Assembly: GCF_014649915.1 (NCBI RefSeq)
Contig: NZ_BMTY01000018.1
Location: 45,403 to 100,657, forward strand
From: Streptomyces toxytricini
Lineage (GTDB): Bacteria; Actinomycetota; Actinomycetes; Streptomycetales; Streptomycetaceae
Direction of reading: 5' to 3'
DNA: 55,255 bases
The stretch's first letter is position 1. Each line of letters opens with the position of its first letter. Positions 8,035 to 17,423 of the stretch are shown in pieces. The position numbers and the translations under genes were made by a program. The notes below the pieces were generated by a model. It ran no database searches. It saw nothing but the letters and a program-made list of their open reading frames with translations, and was not told the DNA's origin.

Positions 8035-8895
8035 GTGAAGCTCGCAACGCAGGTGCGCCCGACGGGCGGGGGAGCCGCAGGACCGGTGGCCGGCCCGGCC
8101 GGCGGGGCCGGAGGGCCGGGGCCCGTGCCGCCGGGAGCGGCGGTGGGCGGTGCGCGCGCCGCCGGGGAACTCGGCCTCAACAGGAGCGAGTTCGCCCGGG
8201 CCGTACAGCTCGGCATCGTCCGGGCCGGACCGCCCGCTCCGGGCGGCGCCGCGCGGTACGCGAGGGTGGAGCTGGAGCGCCTGCGGGCGGCCGAGGGGTT
8301 CCCGGAAGCCCTTCGCGCGCAGGTCGAGACGGTCGCCGGGGCGTCCGCCGCGTGCGCCGTGCTGGGCATCGGCCCGACCCGGTTCACCCGGCTCGCCCGG
8401 TGCGGGCACCTCACCCCTGTCGGCTACCGCATCAACCGGTACCGGGCGGTCGTGTGGCTCTACCTCGCCGCGGAGCTGCGGGAGTTCGGCGAGCACCGGA
8501 CGGCCCTGCTGCACGGCGGCGTCACCCCGGGGGACCGGGAGCTGATGGCCCGGGGGGCGGACCTGCGGCCCCGCCGCTGGCGGGGCCGGCACGTGGAGCT
8601 GCTGCTGGGCCGGACCGCCGACCCCTGGGAGCGGGCCGCCGTCCTGGCCTGCGTCCTCCCGGAGGAGGAGGTCGCGCTGGCCGTCCCGGACCCGGCGGAG
8701 CGGATGGTGCTCGCCGCGCTCGGCCCGCCCGCGCCGTACGGGCACCCGCAGATCCCGGCGGCCGCGGCCGTGGCGCAGCGGCTGCTGGTGGCCGACCAGC
8801 CGGACGAGGTCCGGTGGTACCGCGCCGGCTTGGACCTCGCCCTCGCCGGGGCGCGGGCTCAGTCGAACGCGACCGGGGAGAGGGGGCCGACGTAG
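8035..8895 (+). CDS. DUF6397-like protein with helix-turn-helix-like segments
   Basis: 286 residues. GTG 8035 is favoured over GTG 8020 because GAGGGGG lies 6 bases before it. Two similar segments ('LGLNRSEFARAVQLGIV' and 'LGIGPTRFTRLARCGHL') followed by Arg/Tyr-rich stretches look like duplicated excisionase- or MerR-like winged helices. The overall appearance matches the Streptomyces family DUF6397, recalled from memory and not searched. There is no membrane segment. The last 37 bases overlap the 3' end of the convergent ychJ-like gene. A DNA-binding role is possible but unproven. Confidence 0.65.
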   Translation: MKLATQVRPTGGGAAGPVAGPAGGAGGPGPVPPGAAVGGARAAGELGLNRSEFARAVQLGIVRAGPPAPGGAARYARVELERLRAAEGFPEALRAQVETVAGASAACAVLGIGPTRFTRLARCGHLTPVGYRINRYRAVVWLYLAAELREFGEHRTALLHGGVTPGDRELMARGADLRPRRWRGRHVELLLGRTADPWERAAVLACVLPEEEVALAVPDPAERMVLAALGPPAPYGHPQIPAAAAVAQRLLVADQPDEVRWYRAGLDLALAGARAQSNATGERGPT

Positions 8896-9260
8896 ACCCA
8901 GGCCCCGCCCTCGCGGCTGAAGGCGCTGTTCTCGTGCAGGGAGCCGGTGTGCCGGCCCTCGCGGTAGTGCGCCCGGAACTCCACCGAACCCTCCGTCTCG
9001 AACAGCCCGCCGCGGTCGGTGCCCAGGATCTCCAGCTTCACCCAGCGCTGCTCCGGGTCGAGGTCGAGCCGGTCGGGGCGGGTGGCCGGGTGCCAGGAGC
9101 GCATCAGGTAAGCGGTGTCGCCGACGGCGAAGGCGCTGAAGCGGGACCGCATCAGCAGCTCGGCGGTCGGGGCCTGACCGGTGCCGGAGTGGAAGCGTCC
9201 GCAGCAGTCGGCGTAGGCGGCGGGCAGCCCGCAGGGGCAGGGGTGGGCCGGGGTCGGCAT
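8859..9260 (-). CDS. YchJ-family (UPF0225) SEC-C-type metal-binding protein
   Basis: 133 residues from ATG 9260. The N terminus 'CPCGLPAAYADCCGRFH' carries the Cys pattern of the SEC-C/YchJ zinc-binding motif, and the rest is the NTF2-like body with 'LMRSRFSAFAVGDTAYLMRSWH', a close fit to UPF0225. Length is usual for the family (about 130-160). Function is unknown; related domains are thought to bind Zn. The start follows the stop of tesB (9269) by 8 bases, so it is likely cotranscribed with the thioesterase. Its 3' end overlaps the convergent DUF6397-like gene by 37 bases. Confidence 0.88.
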   Translation of the reverse strand: MPTPAHPCPCGLPAAYADCCGRFHSGTGQAPTAELLMRSRFSAFAVGDTAYLMRSWHPATRPDRLDLDPEQRWVKLEILGTDRGGLFETEGSVEFRAHYREGRHTGSLHENSAFSREGGAWVYVGPLSPVAFD

Positions 9261-9268
9261 GGGTGTGC

Positions 9269-10192
9269 TCAGCTCTTCGGGGTCGGTTCGGCGGCCGCGG
9301 GCGGCTTCGGCTGCGGCCGCCCGGACGGGTAGGGGCGGAAGAGTCCTTCCTGGACGACGGAGACCAGCAGCCTGCCCTCCAGGTCGTAGATGCGGCCGCG
9401 GGCCAGGCCGCGTCCGCCGTGCGCGATCGGCGACTCCTGGTCGTAGAGGAACCACTCGTCCGCGCGGAAGGGCCGGTGGAACCACATGGCGTGGTCCAGG
9501 GACGCCATGTCGAAGCCTCGCGTGCCCCACAGGGGCTCCACGGGGAGGCGCACGGCGTCGAGGAGGGTCATGTCACTGGCGTAGGTGAGGGCGCAGGTGT
9601 GCACCAGCGGGTCGTCGCCGAGCGGGCCGACGGCGCGCATCCACACCGCGCTGCGCGGATCGGCGTCCTTGAGCTCCTCGGGCGTCCAGCGGAGCCGGTC
9701 CGCGTACCGGATGTCGAAGGGCTGGCGGCGGGCCATCCGCTCCAGCGCCTCGGGCAGTGCGCCCAGGTGGGCGCGGATCTCGTCGGCGACCTTCGGCAGC
9801 GTGTCCGGGTGGGGGAAGTCGAGGCGGGGAGGCAGCTGGTGCTCGATGCCGCCCTCCTCCGGATGGTGGAAGGAGGCGGTGAGGTTGAAGATCGTCTTGC
9901 CTTGTTGGACGGCGGTGACGCGCCGGGTGGTGAAGGACCGACCGTCCCGGACCCGCTCCACCTGGTACACGATCGGCACCCCGGGGATGCCGGGGCGCAG
10001 GAAGTACGCGTGGAGGGAGTGGACGGGCCGGTCGCCCTCGGTGGTGCGGCCGGCGGCGACGAGGGCCTGGCCGGCGACCTGCCCGCCGAAGACCCGCTGG
10101 AGGGACTCCTGCGGGCTCGCGCCGCGGAAGATGTTGACCTCGATCTGCTCCAGGTCGAGCAGGTCGACCAGTCTCTCGGCGGGGTTCGTCAT
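9269..10192 (-). CDS. tesB: Acyl-CoA thioesterase II
   Basis: 307 residues, the usual size. It matches TesB from end to end: 'RVFGGQVAGQALVAA' in the first hotdog domain, 'HSLHAYFLRPG', and in the second domain 'ASLDHAMWFHRPFRADEW'. TesB hydrolyses medium- and long-chain acyl-CoA to free acid and CoA in the cytoplasm, probably as part of fatty-acid turnover. The start at 10192 has GGAGAGGAT upstream. It lies 52 bases after the helicase stop on the same strand and just before ychJ, so it may sit in a three-gene transcription unit. Confidence 0.93.
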   Translation of the reverse strand: MTNPAERLVDLLDLEQIEVNIFRGASPQESLQRVFGGQVAGQALVAAGRTTEGDRPVHSLHAYFLRPGIPGVPIVYQVERVRDGRSFTTRRVTAVQQGKTIFNLTASFHHPEEGGIEHQLPPRLDFPHPDTLPKVADEIRAHLGALPEALERMARRQPFDIRYADRLRWTPEELKDADPRSAVWMRAVGPLGDDPLVHTCALTYASDMTLLDAVRLPVEPLWGTRGFDMASLDHAMWFHRPFRADEWFLYDQESPIAHGGRGLARGRIYDLEGRLLVSVVQEGLFRPYPSGRPQPKPPAAAEPTPKS

Positions 10193-10244
10193 CAGATCCT
10201 CTCCACTGTCGGGTCCGGCGGGTCCGGTCGGTCGCGGGCGTCGG

Positions 10245-12776
10245 TCAGTGCGCGCCGAGCTCGCCGACCGAGGTCAGCCGGATCACGGCCCGGCCCTCCT
10301 CGTCGGAGGCGGCCAGGTCGACCTCGGCGCTGATGCCCCAGCCATGGTCGCCGTTCGGGTCGGCGAACGTCTGGCGGACGCGCCACAGGCCGTGCGCCGG
10401 GTCCTCCTCGATCTGCAGCAGCTTCGGTCCTCGCGCGTCAGGGCCGGTGCCGAGGTCGTCGTACTCGTCCCAGTAGGCGTCCATCGCCTCGCCCCACGCG
10501 TCCGCGTCCCAGCCGGAGTCGGCATCCAGCTCGCCCAGCTCGTCGATGCGGTCCAGCGCGGCCAGCTCCACCCGGCGGAACAAGGCATTGCGGACCAGGA
10601 CGCGGAAGGCGCGCGCGTTCGCAGTGACCGGCTTGACCTGGTCGGCCTTCTCCTGGGCCTCCTCCGCCGTCTCCAGCTCCGGGTTCGCCAGCTGCTCCCA
10701 CTCGTCGAGCAGGCTGGAGTCGACCTGGCGGACCAGCTCGCCCAGCCAGGCGATGAGGTCCTCGAGGTCCTCCGACTTGAGGTCGTCGGGGATGGTGTGG
10801 TCCAGCGCCTTGTAGGCGCTCGCCAAGTACCGCAGCACGATGCCCTCGGTGCGGGCGAGCTCGTAGAAGGAGGTGAACTCGGTGAAGGTCATCGCGCGTT
10901 CGTACATGTCGCGGATGATCGACTTGGGGGAGACGGGGTGGTCGCCCACCCACGGGTGGCTCTTGCGGTAGACGTCGTAGGCGTGGAGCAGGAGCTCCTC
11001 CAGCGGCTTGGGATAGGTGATGTCCTGGAGCCGCTCCATCCGCTCCTCGTACTCGATCCCGTCGGCCTTCATCGCGCCGACCGCGATCCCGCGCTCCTTG
11101 TTCTGCTGGGCGGCCAGGATCTGGCGCGGGTCGTCCAGGGTCGACTCGACGACGGACACCATGTCCAGCGCGTACGACGGCGACTCGGGGTCCAGCAGGT
11201 CGAAGGCGGCCAGCGCGAACGTCGACAGCGGCTGGTTCAGCGCGAAGTCCTGCTGGAGGTCGACGGTCAGCCGGATCGTGCGGCCCTCGGCGTCCGGGGT
11301 GTCGAGTTGCTCGACCACCCCGCCGTCCAGGAGCGAGCGGTAGATCGCGATCGCCCGGCGGATGTGCTTCAGCTGCGCCTTGCGCGGCTCGTGGTTGTCC
11401 TCCAGGAGGCTGCGCATCGCCTGGAAGGCGTCGCCCGGGCGGGCGATGACCGACAGCAGCATGATGTTGGTGACCTTGAACCGGGAGGTGAGCGGCTCCG
11501 GCTCGGCGGCGATCAGCTTCTCGAAGGTGGTGTCCGACCAGGCGACGAAGCCCTCGGGCGCCTTCTTCCGGACGACCTTGCGGCGCTTCTTCGGGTCGTC
11601 GCCCGCCTTCGCCAGCGCCCGCTCGTTCTCGATGACGTGCTCCGGAGCCTGGGCGACGACGAAGCCCGCCGTGTCGAAGCCCGCCCGCCCGGCCCGGCCG
11701 GCGATCTGGTGGAACTCGCGGGCGCGCAGCGTGCGCACCCGGTTGCCGTCGTACTTCGTCAGCGCCGTGAACAGCACGGTGCGGATGGGGACGTTGACGC
11801 CGACGCCGAGGGTGTCGGTGCCGCAGATCACCTTGAGCAGGCCCGCCTGGGCGAGCTTCTCCACCAGGCGCCGGTACTTCGGCAGCATCCCCGCGTGGTG
11901 CACGCCGATGCCGTGCCGGACGTAGCGGGAGAGGTTCTGGCCGAACTTCGTGGTGAAGCGGAAGTTGCCGATCAGCTCGGCGATCCTGTCCTTCTCCTCG
12001 CGGGTGCACATGTTGATGCTCATCAGCGACTGCGCCCGCTCGACCGCCTGCGCCTGCGTGAAGTGCACGATGTACACCGGCGCCTGCCGGGTCTCCAGCA
12101 GCTCGGTGATCGTGTCGGTGATCGGCGTGGTGACGTACTCGTACGACAGCGGGACGGGCCGGGTCGCCGAGCGGACCACCGAGGTCGGGCGGCCGGTGCG
12201 GCGGGTCAGGTCCTCCTCGAACCGCGTCACGTCGCCGAGGGTGGCCGACATCAGGACGAACTGCGCCTGCGGCAGCTCCAGCAGCGGGATCTGCCAGGCC
12301 CAGCCGCGGTCCGGCTCCGCATAGAAGTGGAATTCGTCCATCACGACCTGGCCGATGTCGGCGTACTTGCCGTCCCGCAGCGCGATGGACGCCAGCACCT
12401 CGGCGGTGCAGCAGATCACCGGGGCGTCGGCGTTCACCGAGGCGTCGCCCGTGAGCATGCCGACGTTCTCGGTGCCGAACAGCTTGCAGAGGTCGAAGAA
12501 CTTCTCCGACACCAGCGCCTTGATGGGCGCGGTGTAGAAGGTGACCTTGTCCTGGGCCAGCGCCGTGAAGTGCGCGCCCGCCGCGACGAGGCTCTTGCCG
12601 GAGCCCGTCGGGGTGGACAGGATCACGTTCGCTCCGGAGACGACCTCGATCAGCGCCTCCTCCTGGGCCGGGTACAGGCTGATGCCCTGGTCCTCCGCCC
12701 ACGAGGAGAAGGCCTCGAAGAGCGCGTCGGGGTCGGCGTTCGGCGGGAGCTGATCAATGAGGGTCACACCCCCCAT
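10245..12776 (-). CDS. Ski2-like DEAD/DEAH-box helicase with DUF3516 C-terminus
   Basis: 843 residues. RecA domain 1 carries Walker A 'STPTGSGKS' (about 54-62), the DEFH box ('VVMDEFHFYAEP') and motif III 'LMSATLGD'. RecA domain 2 carries 'GTDTLGVGVNVP' and motif VI 'QIAGRAGRAGFD'. The remaining ~450 residues fit the actinobacterial DUF3516 extension. The architecture is of the Ski2/Mtr4-like superfamily 2 helicases, so RNA or DNA unwinding is expected, although the role in Streptomyces is not known. ATG 12776 is used; an alternative GTG lies three codons downstream. The gene is divergent from the membrane hydrolase. Confidence 0.88.
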   Translation of the reverse strand: MGGVTLIDQLPPNADPDALFEAFSSWAEDQGISLYPAQEEALIEVVSGANVILSTPTGSGKSLVAAGAHFTALAQDKVTFYTAPIKALVSEKFFDLCKLFGTENVGMLTGDASVNADAPVICCTAEVLASIALRDGKYADIGQVVMDEFHFYAEPDRGWAWQIPLLELPQAQFVLMSATLGDVTRFEEDLTRRTGRPTSVVRSATRPVPLSYEYVTTPITDTITELLETRQAPVYIVHFTQAQAVERAQSLMSINMCTREEKDRIAELIGNFRFTTKFGQNLSRYVRHGIGVHHAGMLPKYRRLVEKLAQAGLLKVICGTDTLGVGVNVPIRTVLFTALTKYDGNRVRTLRAREFHQIAGRAGRAGFDTAGFVVAQAPEHVIENERALAKAGDDPKKRRKVVRKKAPEGFVAWSDTTFEKLIAAEPEPLTSRFKVTNIMLLSVIARPGDAFQAMRSLLEDNHEPRKAQLKHIRRAIAIYRSLLDGGVVEQLDTPDAEGRTIRLTVDLQQDFALNQPLSTFALAAFDLLDPESPSYALDMVSVVESTLDDPRQILAAQQNKERGIAVGAMKADGIEYEERMERLQDITYPKPLEELLLHAYDVYRKSHPWVGDHPVSPKSIIRDMYERAMTFTEFTSFYELARTEGIVLRYLASAYKALDHTIPDDLKSEDLEDLIAWLGELVRQVDSSLLDEWEQLANPELETAEEAQEKADQVKPVTANARAFRVLVRNALFRRVELAALDRIDELGELDADSGWDADAWGEAMDAYWDEYDDLGTGPDARGPKLLQIEEDPAHGLWRVRQTFADPNGDHGWGISAEVDLAASDEEGRAVIRLTSVGELGAH

Positions 12777-12913
12777 CTTGCCTGCCTTCCGCCCGGATGA
12801 GGGAACCGGCGGAAGGAAAGAAGATCATCGCAGGTACGCTGAGCCGTCGATCGGGACCGCGCGAGGCGTCGGGCGGGGCCCGCGGGCACACGACCTGGGG
12901 TGGGGTAACGAGC

Positions 12914-13702
12914 ATGATGGGTCCGGCGCACTCGCTGTCGGGGGCGGCCGCCTGGCTGGGAGTGGGCGCCGCCACCGCGGCCGCCGGGCACCCGATGCCC
13001 TGGCCGGTCCTCGTCGTCGGCGCGCTGATCTGCGCCGGGGCGGCCCTCGCCCCCGACCTCGACCACAAGTCCGCGACGATCTCGCGCGCCTTCGGCCCGC
13101 TGTCCCGCGGCGTGTGCGAGGTCGTCGACAAGCTGTCGTACTCCGTCTACAAGTCCACCCGCTCCCGCAAGGACGCCCGCCGCTCCGGAGGCCACCGCAC
13201 CCTGACCCACACGTGGCTGTGGGCGGTGCTGATCGGCGCCGGCTCCTCCGTCCTGGCCGCCGCCACCGACCGGTGGGGCGTCCTCGTCCTGCTCTTCGTC
13301 CACCTGGTGCTGGCCGTGGAGGGCCTGCTGTGGCGGGCGGCCAGGATGTCCAGCGACATCCTCGTCTGGCTGCTCGGGGCGACGAGCGCCTGGATCCTCG
13401 CCGGCGTCCTCGACCAGCCGGGCAACGGCGCCGACTGGCTGTTCGGCCCGGACTACGCCTACGTGTGGCTGGGCCTGCCCGTCGTCCTCGGCGCGCTGGT
13501 CCACGACATCGGCGACGCCCTGACGGTGTCCGGCTGCCCGATCCTGTGGCCGCTGCCCATCGCCGGGAAGCGGTGGTACCCCGTCGGACCGCCGAAGGGG
13601 ATGCGCTTCCGGGCCGGCAGCTGGGTGGAGCTGAAGGTGCTCATGCCCGCGTTCATGCTGCTCGGCGGCTTCGGCGGAGCCTCCGCACTCGGGTTCATCT
13701 GA
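12914..13702 (+). CDS. YdjM-like (DUF457) membrane metal-dependent hydrolase
   Basis: 262 residues, with two consecutive in-frame ATGs (12914, 12917); an upstream in-frame start at 12797 has no ribosome site. Four or more hydrophobic helices alternate with the conserved polar motifs 'PDLDHKSATIS' and 'GGHRTLTHT', the Asp/His clusters that define the LexA-regulated YdjM/DUF457 'membrane-bound metal-dependent hydrolase' family. Near the end 'GDALTVSGCPILWP' is the third conserved segment. The reaction is not established; related proteins are phospholipase-like. A TACGCT hexamer at 12835 could be its -10 with a ~70-base leader. Followed by a strong hairpin. Confidence 0.82.
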   Translation: MMGPAHSLSGAAAWLGVGAATAAAGHPMPWPVLVVGALICAGAALAPDLDHKSATISRAFGPLSRGVCEVVDKLSYSVYKSTRSRKDARRSGGHRTLTHTWLWAVLIGAGSSVLAAATDRWGVLVLLFVHLVLAVEGLLWRAARMSSDILVWLLGATSAWILAGVLDQPGNGADWLFGPDYAYVWLGLPVVLGALVHDIGDALTVSGCPILWPLPIAGKRWYPVGPPKGMRFRAGSWVELKVLMPAFMLLGGFGGASALGFI

Positions 13703-13729
13703 CCCGCAGCCGTCCGCCCCGTGCCCGCA

Positions 13730-13760
13730 CCGGCGCCCCGCGCAGGCCGCGGGGCGCCGG
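13730..13760. terminator. Strong bidirectional terminator hairpin
   Basis: A perfect 13-bp GC stem (13730-13742 with 13748-13760) around the 5-base loop CAGGC lies between the convergent hydrolase (stop 13702) and ABC subunit (stop 13763). No U-tract, as common in Streptomyces. Confidence 0.7.
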
Positions 13761-13762
13761 GA

Positions 13763-15544
13763 TCACCCGTGCCAGGAGCGCCACAGGGCCGCGTACGCGC
13801 CGCCGGCAGCGACCAGCTCGTCGTGCGAGCCGAGCTCGCTGATCCGCCCCGCCTCGACGACCGCGATCACGTCGGCGTCGTGCGCCGTGTGCAGCCGGTG
13901 GGCGATCGCGATGACCGTCCGCCCGTCCAGCACCCGCGCCAGTGACCGCTCCAGGTGCCGCGCCGCCCGCGGGTCCAGCAGCGACGTCGCCTCGTCCAGC
14001 ACCAGGGTGTGCGGGTCCGCCAGCACCAGCCGGGCCAGCGCCACCTGCTGCGCCTGCGCCGGCGTGAGCGCCGAGCCGCCCGAGCCGACCTGCGTGTCGA
14101 GCCCGTCGCCCAGGGCCCGCGCCCAGCCGTCCGCGTCTACTGCGCCCAGGGCGGCCCACAGCTCGGCGTCCTCGGCGTGCGCCCGGGCCAGCCGCAGGTT
14201 GTCCCGCAGTGAGCCCGTGAACACGTGGTGCTCCTGGTTCACCAGGGCCACGTGCTCGCGGACCCGCTCGGCCGGCATCTGCGACAGCTGCGCCCCGCCG
14301 AGGGTCACCTCGCCGGTCCGCGGCGCATAGATGCCCGCGAGCAGCCGCCCGAGCGTCGACTTGCCCGCGCCGGACGGGCCGACCAGCGCCACCCGGGTGC
14401 CGGGCGGCACCGCCATCGACACCTGGTGCAGCACGTCCACGCCCTCCCGGTAGCCGAACCGGACCCGGTCGGCGCGGACGTCCCGCCCCTGCGGGCGGAC
14501 CGCGGCGTCGCCCGCGTCCGGCTCGATCTCCCGCACGCCCACCAGCCGGGCGAGCGACACCTGGGCGACCTGCAGCTCGTCGTACCAGCGCAGGATCAGC
14601 CCGATCGGATCGACCATCATCTGCGCGAGCAGCGCACCCGTCGTCAGCTGCCCCACCGACAGCCAGCCCTGCAGCACGCAGTAGCCGCCGAACAGCAGCA
14701 CCGACCCGAGGATCGTCACGAAGGTGACGTTGATGACGGGGAAGAGGACCGTCCGCAGGAAGAGCGTGTACCGCTCCCACGCCGTCCACTCCCGGATCCG
14801 CCGCTCCGACAGCGCGATCCGCGCCGGGCCGAGGCGGTGCGCCTCGACGGTGCGCCCGGCGTCCACCGTCTCCGTCAGCACCGCCGCAACCGCCGCGTAC
14901 CCGGCGGCCTCCGAGCGGTACGCCGACGGGGCCCGCCGGAAGTACCAGCGGCAGCCGGTCACCAGCACCGGCAGGGCCACCAGCGCGGCCAGGGCGAGCG
15001 GCGGAGCCGTCACCGTCAGCGCCCCGAAGAGCAGGCTGACCCAGACCACGCCGATGGCCAGCTGCGGCACGGCCTCCCGCATCGCGTTGGCCAGCCGGTC
15101 GACGTCGGTGGTGATGCGGGACAGCAGGTCGCCGGTGCCGGCCCGCTCCAGCACGCCGGGCGGCAGCCCCACCGACCGGACGAGGAAGTCCTCCCTCAGG
15201 TCGGCGAGCATCTCCTCGCCGAGCATCGCGCCCCGCAGCCGGACCAGCCGTACGAACACCGTCTGCACCACGAGCGCCGCAGCGAACAGCAGCGCCGTCC
15301 GCTCCAGGTGCAGCTCGCGCGAGCCCGCCGCGAGCCCGTCCACCACCCGGCCCAGCAGGTACGGGCCCACCATGGAGGCGGTCACCGCGACCGCGTTGAC
15401 CCCGACCAGGACGCCGAACGCCCTCCGGTGCCGCCGCAGCAGCCCCCGCACGTACGCCCGCACGGTCGCCGGCGAGCCCACGGGCAGGGTGGCGGCCGAT
15501 TCCGGGGCCGCCGGGTCGTGCGCCGGCGGCGCCACGCCGATCAT
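13763..15544 (-). CDS. ABC half-exporter, subunit with degenerate signature motif
   Basis: 593 residues. An N-terminal six-helix type IV exporter domain (about 30-330) is followed by an ABC domain. Walker A GPSGAGKST is intact at 389-397, Walker B is 'TLVLDEATSLLD' with the catalytic Glu, and the switch His is present in 'IAHRL'. The signature motif is LTPAQ at 493-497 in place of LSGGQ. It therefore complements the upstream subunit, which has a normal signature but no Walker A. ATG 15544 overlaps that gene's TGA (ATGA), which points to coupled translation of a heterodimer. Substrate unknown; export of a small molecule or peptide is the usual role. Confidence 0.93.
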   Translation of the reverse strand: MIGVAPPAHDPAAPESAATLPVGSPATVRAYVRGLLRRHRRAFGVLVGVNAVAVTASMVGPYLLGRVVDGLAAGSRELHLERTALLFAAALVVQTVFVRLVRLRGAMLGEEMLADLREDFLVRSVGLPPGVLERAGTGDLLSRITTDVDRLANAMREAVPQLAIGVVWVSLLFGALTVTAPPLALAALVALPVLVTGCRWYFRRAPSAYRSEAAGYAAVAAVLTETVDAGRTVEAHRLGPARIALSERRIREWTAWERYTLFLRTVLFPVINVTFVTILGSVLLFGGYCVLQGWLSVGQLTTGALLAQMMVDPIGLILRWYDELQVAQVSLARLVGVREIEPDAGDAAVRPQGRDVRADRVRFGYREGVDVLHQVSMAVPPGTRVALVGPSGAGKSTLGRLLAGIYAPRTGEVTLGGAQLSQMPAERVREHVALVNQEHHVFTGSLRDNLRLARAHAEDAELWAALGAVDADGWARALGDGLDTQVGSGGSALTPAQAQQVALARLVLADPHTLVLDEATSLLDPRAARHLERSLARVLDGRTVIAIAHRLHTAHDADVIAVVEAGRISELGSHDELVAAGGAYAALWRSWHG

Positions 15545-17388
15545 GCTGATTCCTCGATCCCTGTGAGTTCTTTCCCGAGCCGGGCCGGCCCGAGGCGGGC
15601 GACGCGCTGCTCCTCCTCCGTCTCCCGGGTGACGACGGCCCGGTAGCGCGGTTCGCGGCGCAGCAGTTCGCGGTGGGTGCCGGTCGCGGCCACCGTGCCG
15701 CCGTCGACCAGCACCACGTGGTCGGCGCGGTCGAGCAGCAGCGGGGAGGAGGCCAGCACCACGGTGGTCCGCCCGGCCCGCAAGGCCGCGATCCCCTCCG
15801 CGATGCGCGCCTCGGTGTGCGAGTCGACCGCCGAGGTCGGCTCGTCCAGGACCAGCACCGCCGGGTCGGCGGCCAGGGACCGGGCGAGGGCCAGCCGCTG
15901 GCGCTGCCCGCCCGAGAGGGACCGGCCGCGCTCGGTGATCCGGGCGTCCATCGGGTCGTCCACCCCGGCGGGGGCCGCCTGGAGCAGGGCGTCCAGGACG
16001 TCCCCGCAGTGGGCGGCGGCCAGCGCGGCCTCGGGCTCCACCTTCCCGGAGGACGGTACGTCGAACAGCTCCCGCAGTGTCCCCGACAGCAGCACCGGGT
16101 CCTTGTCCTGGACGAGGACCAGCCGGCGCGCGGTGTCCAGCGGCAGCCCGTCCAGCGCGACCCCGCCCAGCAGCACCGGGAGGCCGTCGGAGGCGTCGCC
16201 GGCGTCGTCCCCGGCGGCCGCCGGGTGGCCGCCGAGCCGCTCCGCCAGCCGGCCCGCGGCGTCGGGATCGCCGCACACCACCGCGGTGAGCCTGCCCGCG
16301 GGGGCCACGAGTCCGGTGGCCGGGTCGTGGAGGTCGCCTACCGGATCGGGGCCCCCGCCGCCCTCCGGCCCCGAGTCCGCCAGGCCGGGGCCGGTGCGCG
16401 TCAGCGACAGGACCCGGGCGGCCCGCTGGGCCGAGGGGCGGGAGAAGGAGTACGCCATCGCGATCTCCTCCACGTTCCGCAGCGGGTAGAGCATCGTGGC
16501 CACCGCGCTGAACGCGGCGACGAGCTCGCCCACCTCCAGCCGCCCCTCCTGGACGAGCGATGCCCCGTACCAGACCACCGTGAGCAGCAGGACGCCGGGC
16601 AGCAGCACCTGGATCGCCGCGATCAGCGCCCACATGCCCGCGCTGCGCACGGCGGCCTCGCGGACCTGCTGCGAGGCCTCGCGGTAGCGGCCGAGGAACA
16701 GCTCCTCGCCGCCGATGCCGCGCAGGACGCGCAGGCCCGCCACGGTGTCGGAGGCCAGCTCGGTCGCCTTGCCGGCCTTGTCGCGCTGGACGTCGGCGCG
16801 CCGCGTGGCGTGCGGCAGCAGCGGCAGGACGGACAGGGCGAGCACCGGCACCCCGACGGCGACGACCACGCCGATCGACGGGGCGAGGAAGAGCAGCCCG
16901 ACGCAGATCGCGACGATGGCGCAGGCGGCGGCCAGGAATCGGGAGACGGCCTCGACGAACCATCCGATCTTCTCCACGTCGCCCGTCGAGACCGCCACGA
17001 CCTCGCCGGCGGCGACCTGCCGGGTCAGGGCGGAGCCCAGTTCGGCCGTCTTGCGGGCCAGCAGCTGCTGCACCCGCGCGGCCGCGGTGATCCAGTTGGT
17101 GACGGCGGTGCGGTGGAGCATGGCGTCGCCGACGGAGATCGCCACGCCGATCAGGAGCAGCAGCGCGCCGGCCCGGAGCAGCCCGGCGCCGTCGCCCTCG
17201 ACGACCGCGCCGACGCCCGAGCCGACCGCATAGGGCAGCCCCGCGATGCCGCCGAAGTGGACCAGGCCCCAGCACAGGCTCTTCGCCTGCCCGCCGAGCT
17301 GGCCGCGCCCCAGCCACAGCAGGAAGCGCGGGCCGGAGCGGGCGTCGGGCACTCCGGGGTCCGGATACGGAAGGTCGCTGATCTGCAT
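15541..17388 (-). CDS. ABC half-exporter, subunit lacking Walker A lysine
   Basis: 615 residues with an N-terminal six-helix transmembrane domain and a C-terminal ABC domain. The signature 'LSGGQ' (491-495) and Walker B 'VLVLDEPTSAVD' are intact. The Walker A position reads GDPDAAGRL (about 373-381), with no GKS/T, and the switch region 'LASSPLLL' lacks the usual His. It cannot bind ATP normally on its own face, but can offer its LSGGQ to the partner encoded next, which it overlaps by four bases. The start is ATG 17388; an in-frame upstream start near 17398 is possible. The gene leads the pair, with 188 bases before the Fe-S oxidase stop. Confidence 0.92.
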   Translation of the reverse strand: MQISDLPYPDPGVPDARSGPRFLLWLGRGQLGGQAKSLCWGLVHFGGIAGLPYAVGSGVGAVVEGDGAGLLRAGALLLLIGVAISVGDAMLHRTAVTNWITAAARVQQLLARKTAELGSALTRQVAAGEVVAVSTGDVEKIGWFVEAVSRFLAAACAIVAICVGLLFLAPSIGVVVAVGVPVLALSVLPLLPHATRRADVQRDKAGKATELASDTVAGLRVLRGIGGEELFLGRYREASQQVREAAVRSAGMWALIAAIQVLLPGVLLLTVVWYGASLVQEGRLEVGELVAAFSAVATMLYPLRNVEEIAMAYSFSRPSAQRAARVLSLTRTGPGLADSGPEGGGGPDPVGDLHDPATGLVAPAGRLTAVVCGDPDAAGRLAERLGGHPAAAGDDAGDASDGLPVLLGGVALDGLPLDTARRLVLVQDKDPVLLSGTLRELFDVPSSGKVEPEAALAAAHCGDVLDALLQAAPAGVDDPMDARITERGRSLSGGQRQRLALARSLAADPAVLVLDEPTSAVDSHTEARIAEGIAALRAGRTTVVLASSPLLLDRADHVVLVDGGTVAATGTHRELLRREPRYRAVVTRETEEEQRVARLGPARLGKELTGIEESA

Positions 17389-17423
17389 GACGCCCCATGA
17401 CTGGTCGAGGAGTTCAAACCGTG

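Noticed and set aside
9585..12800. 1071-codon plus-strand frame opposite the helicase
   Set aside because: Low-complexity composition and no ribosome site; the helicase on the other strand has all motifs.
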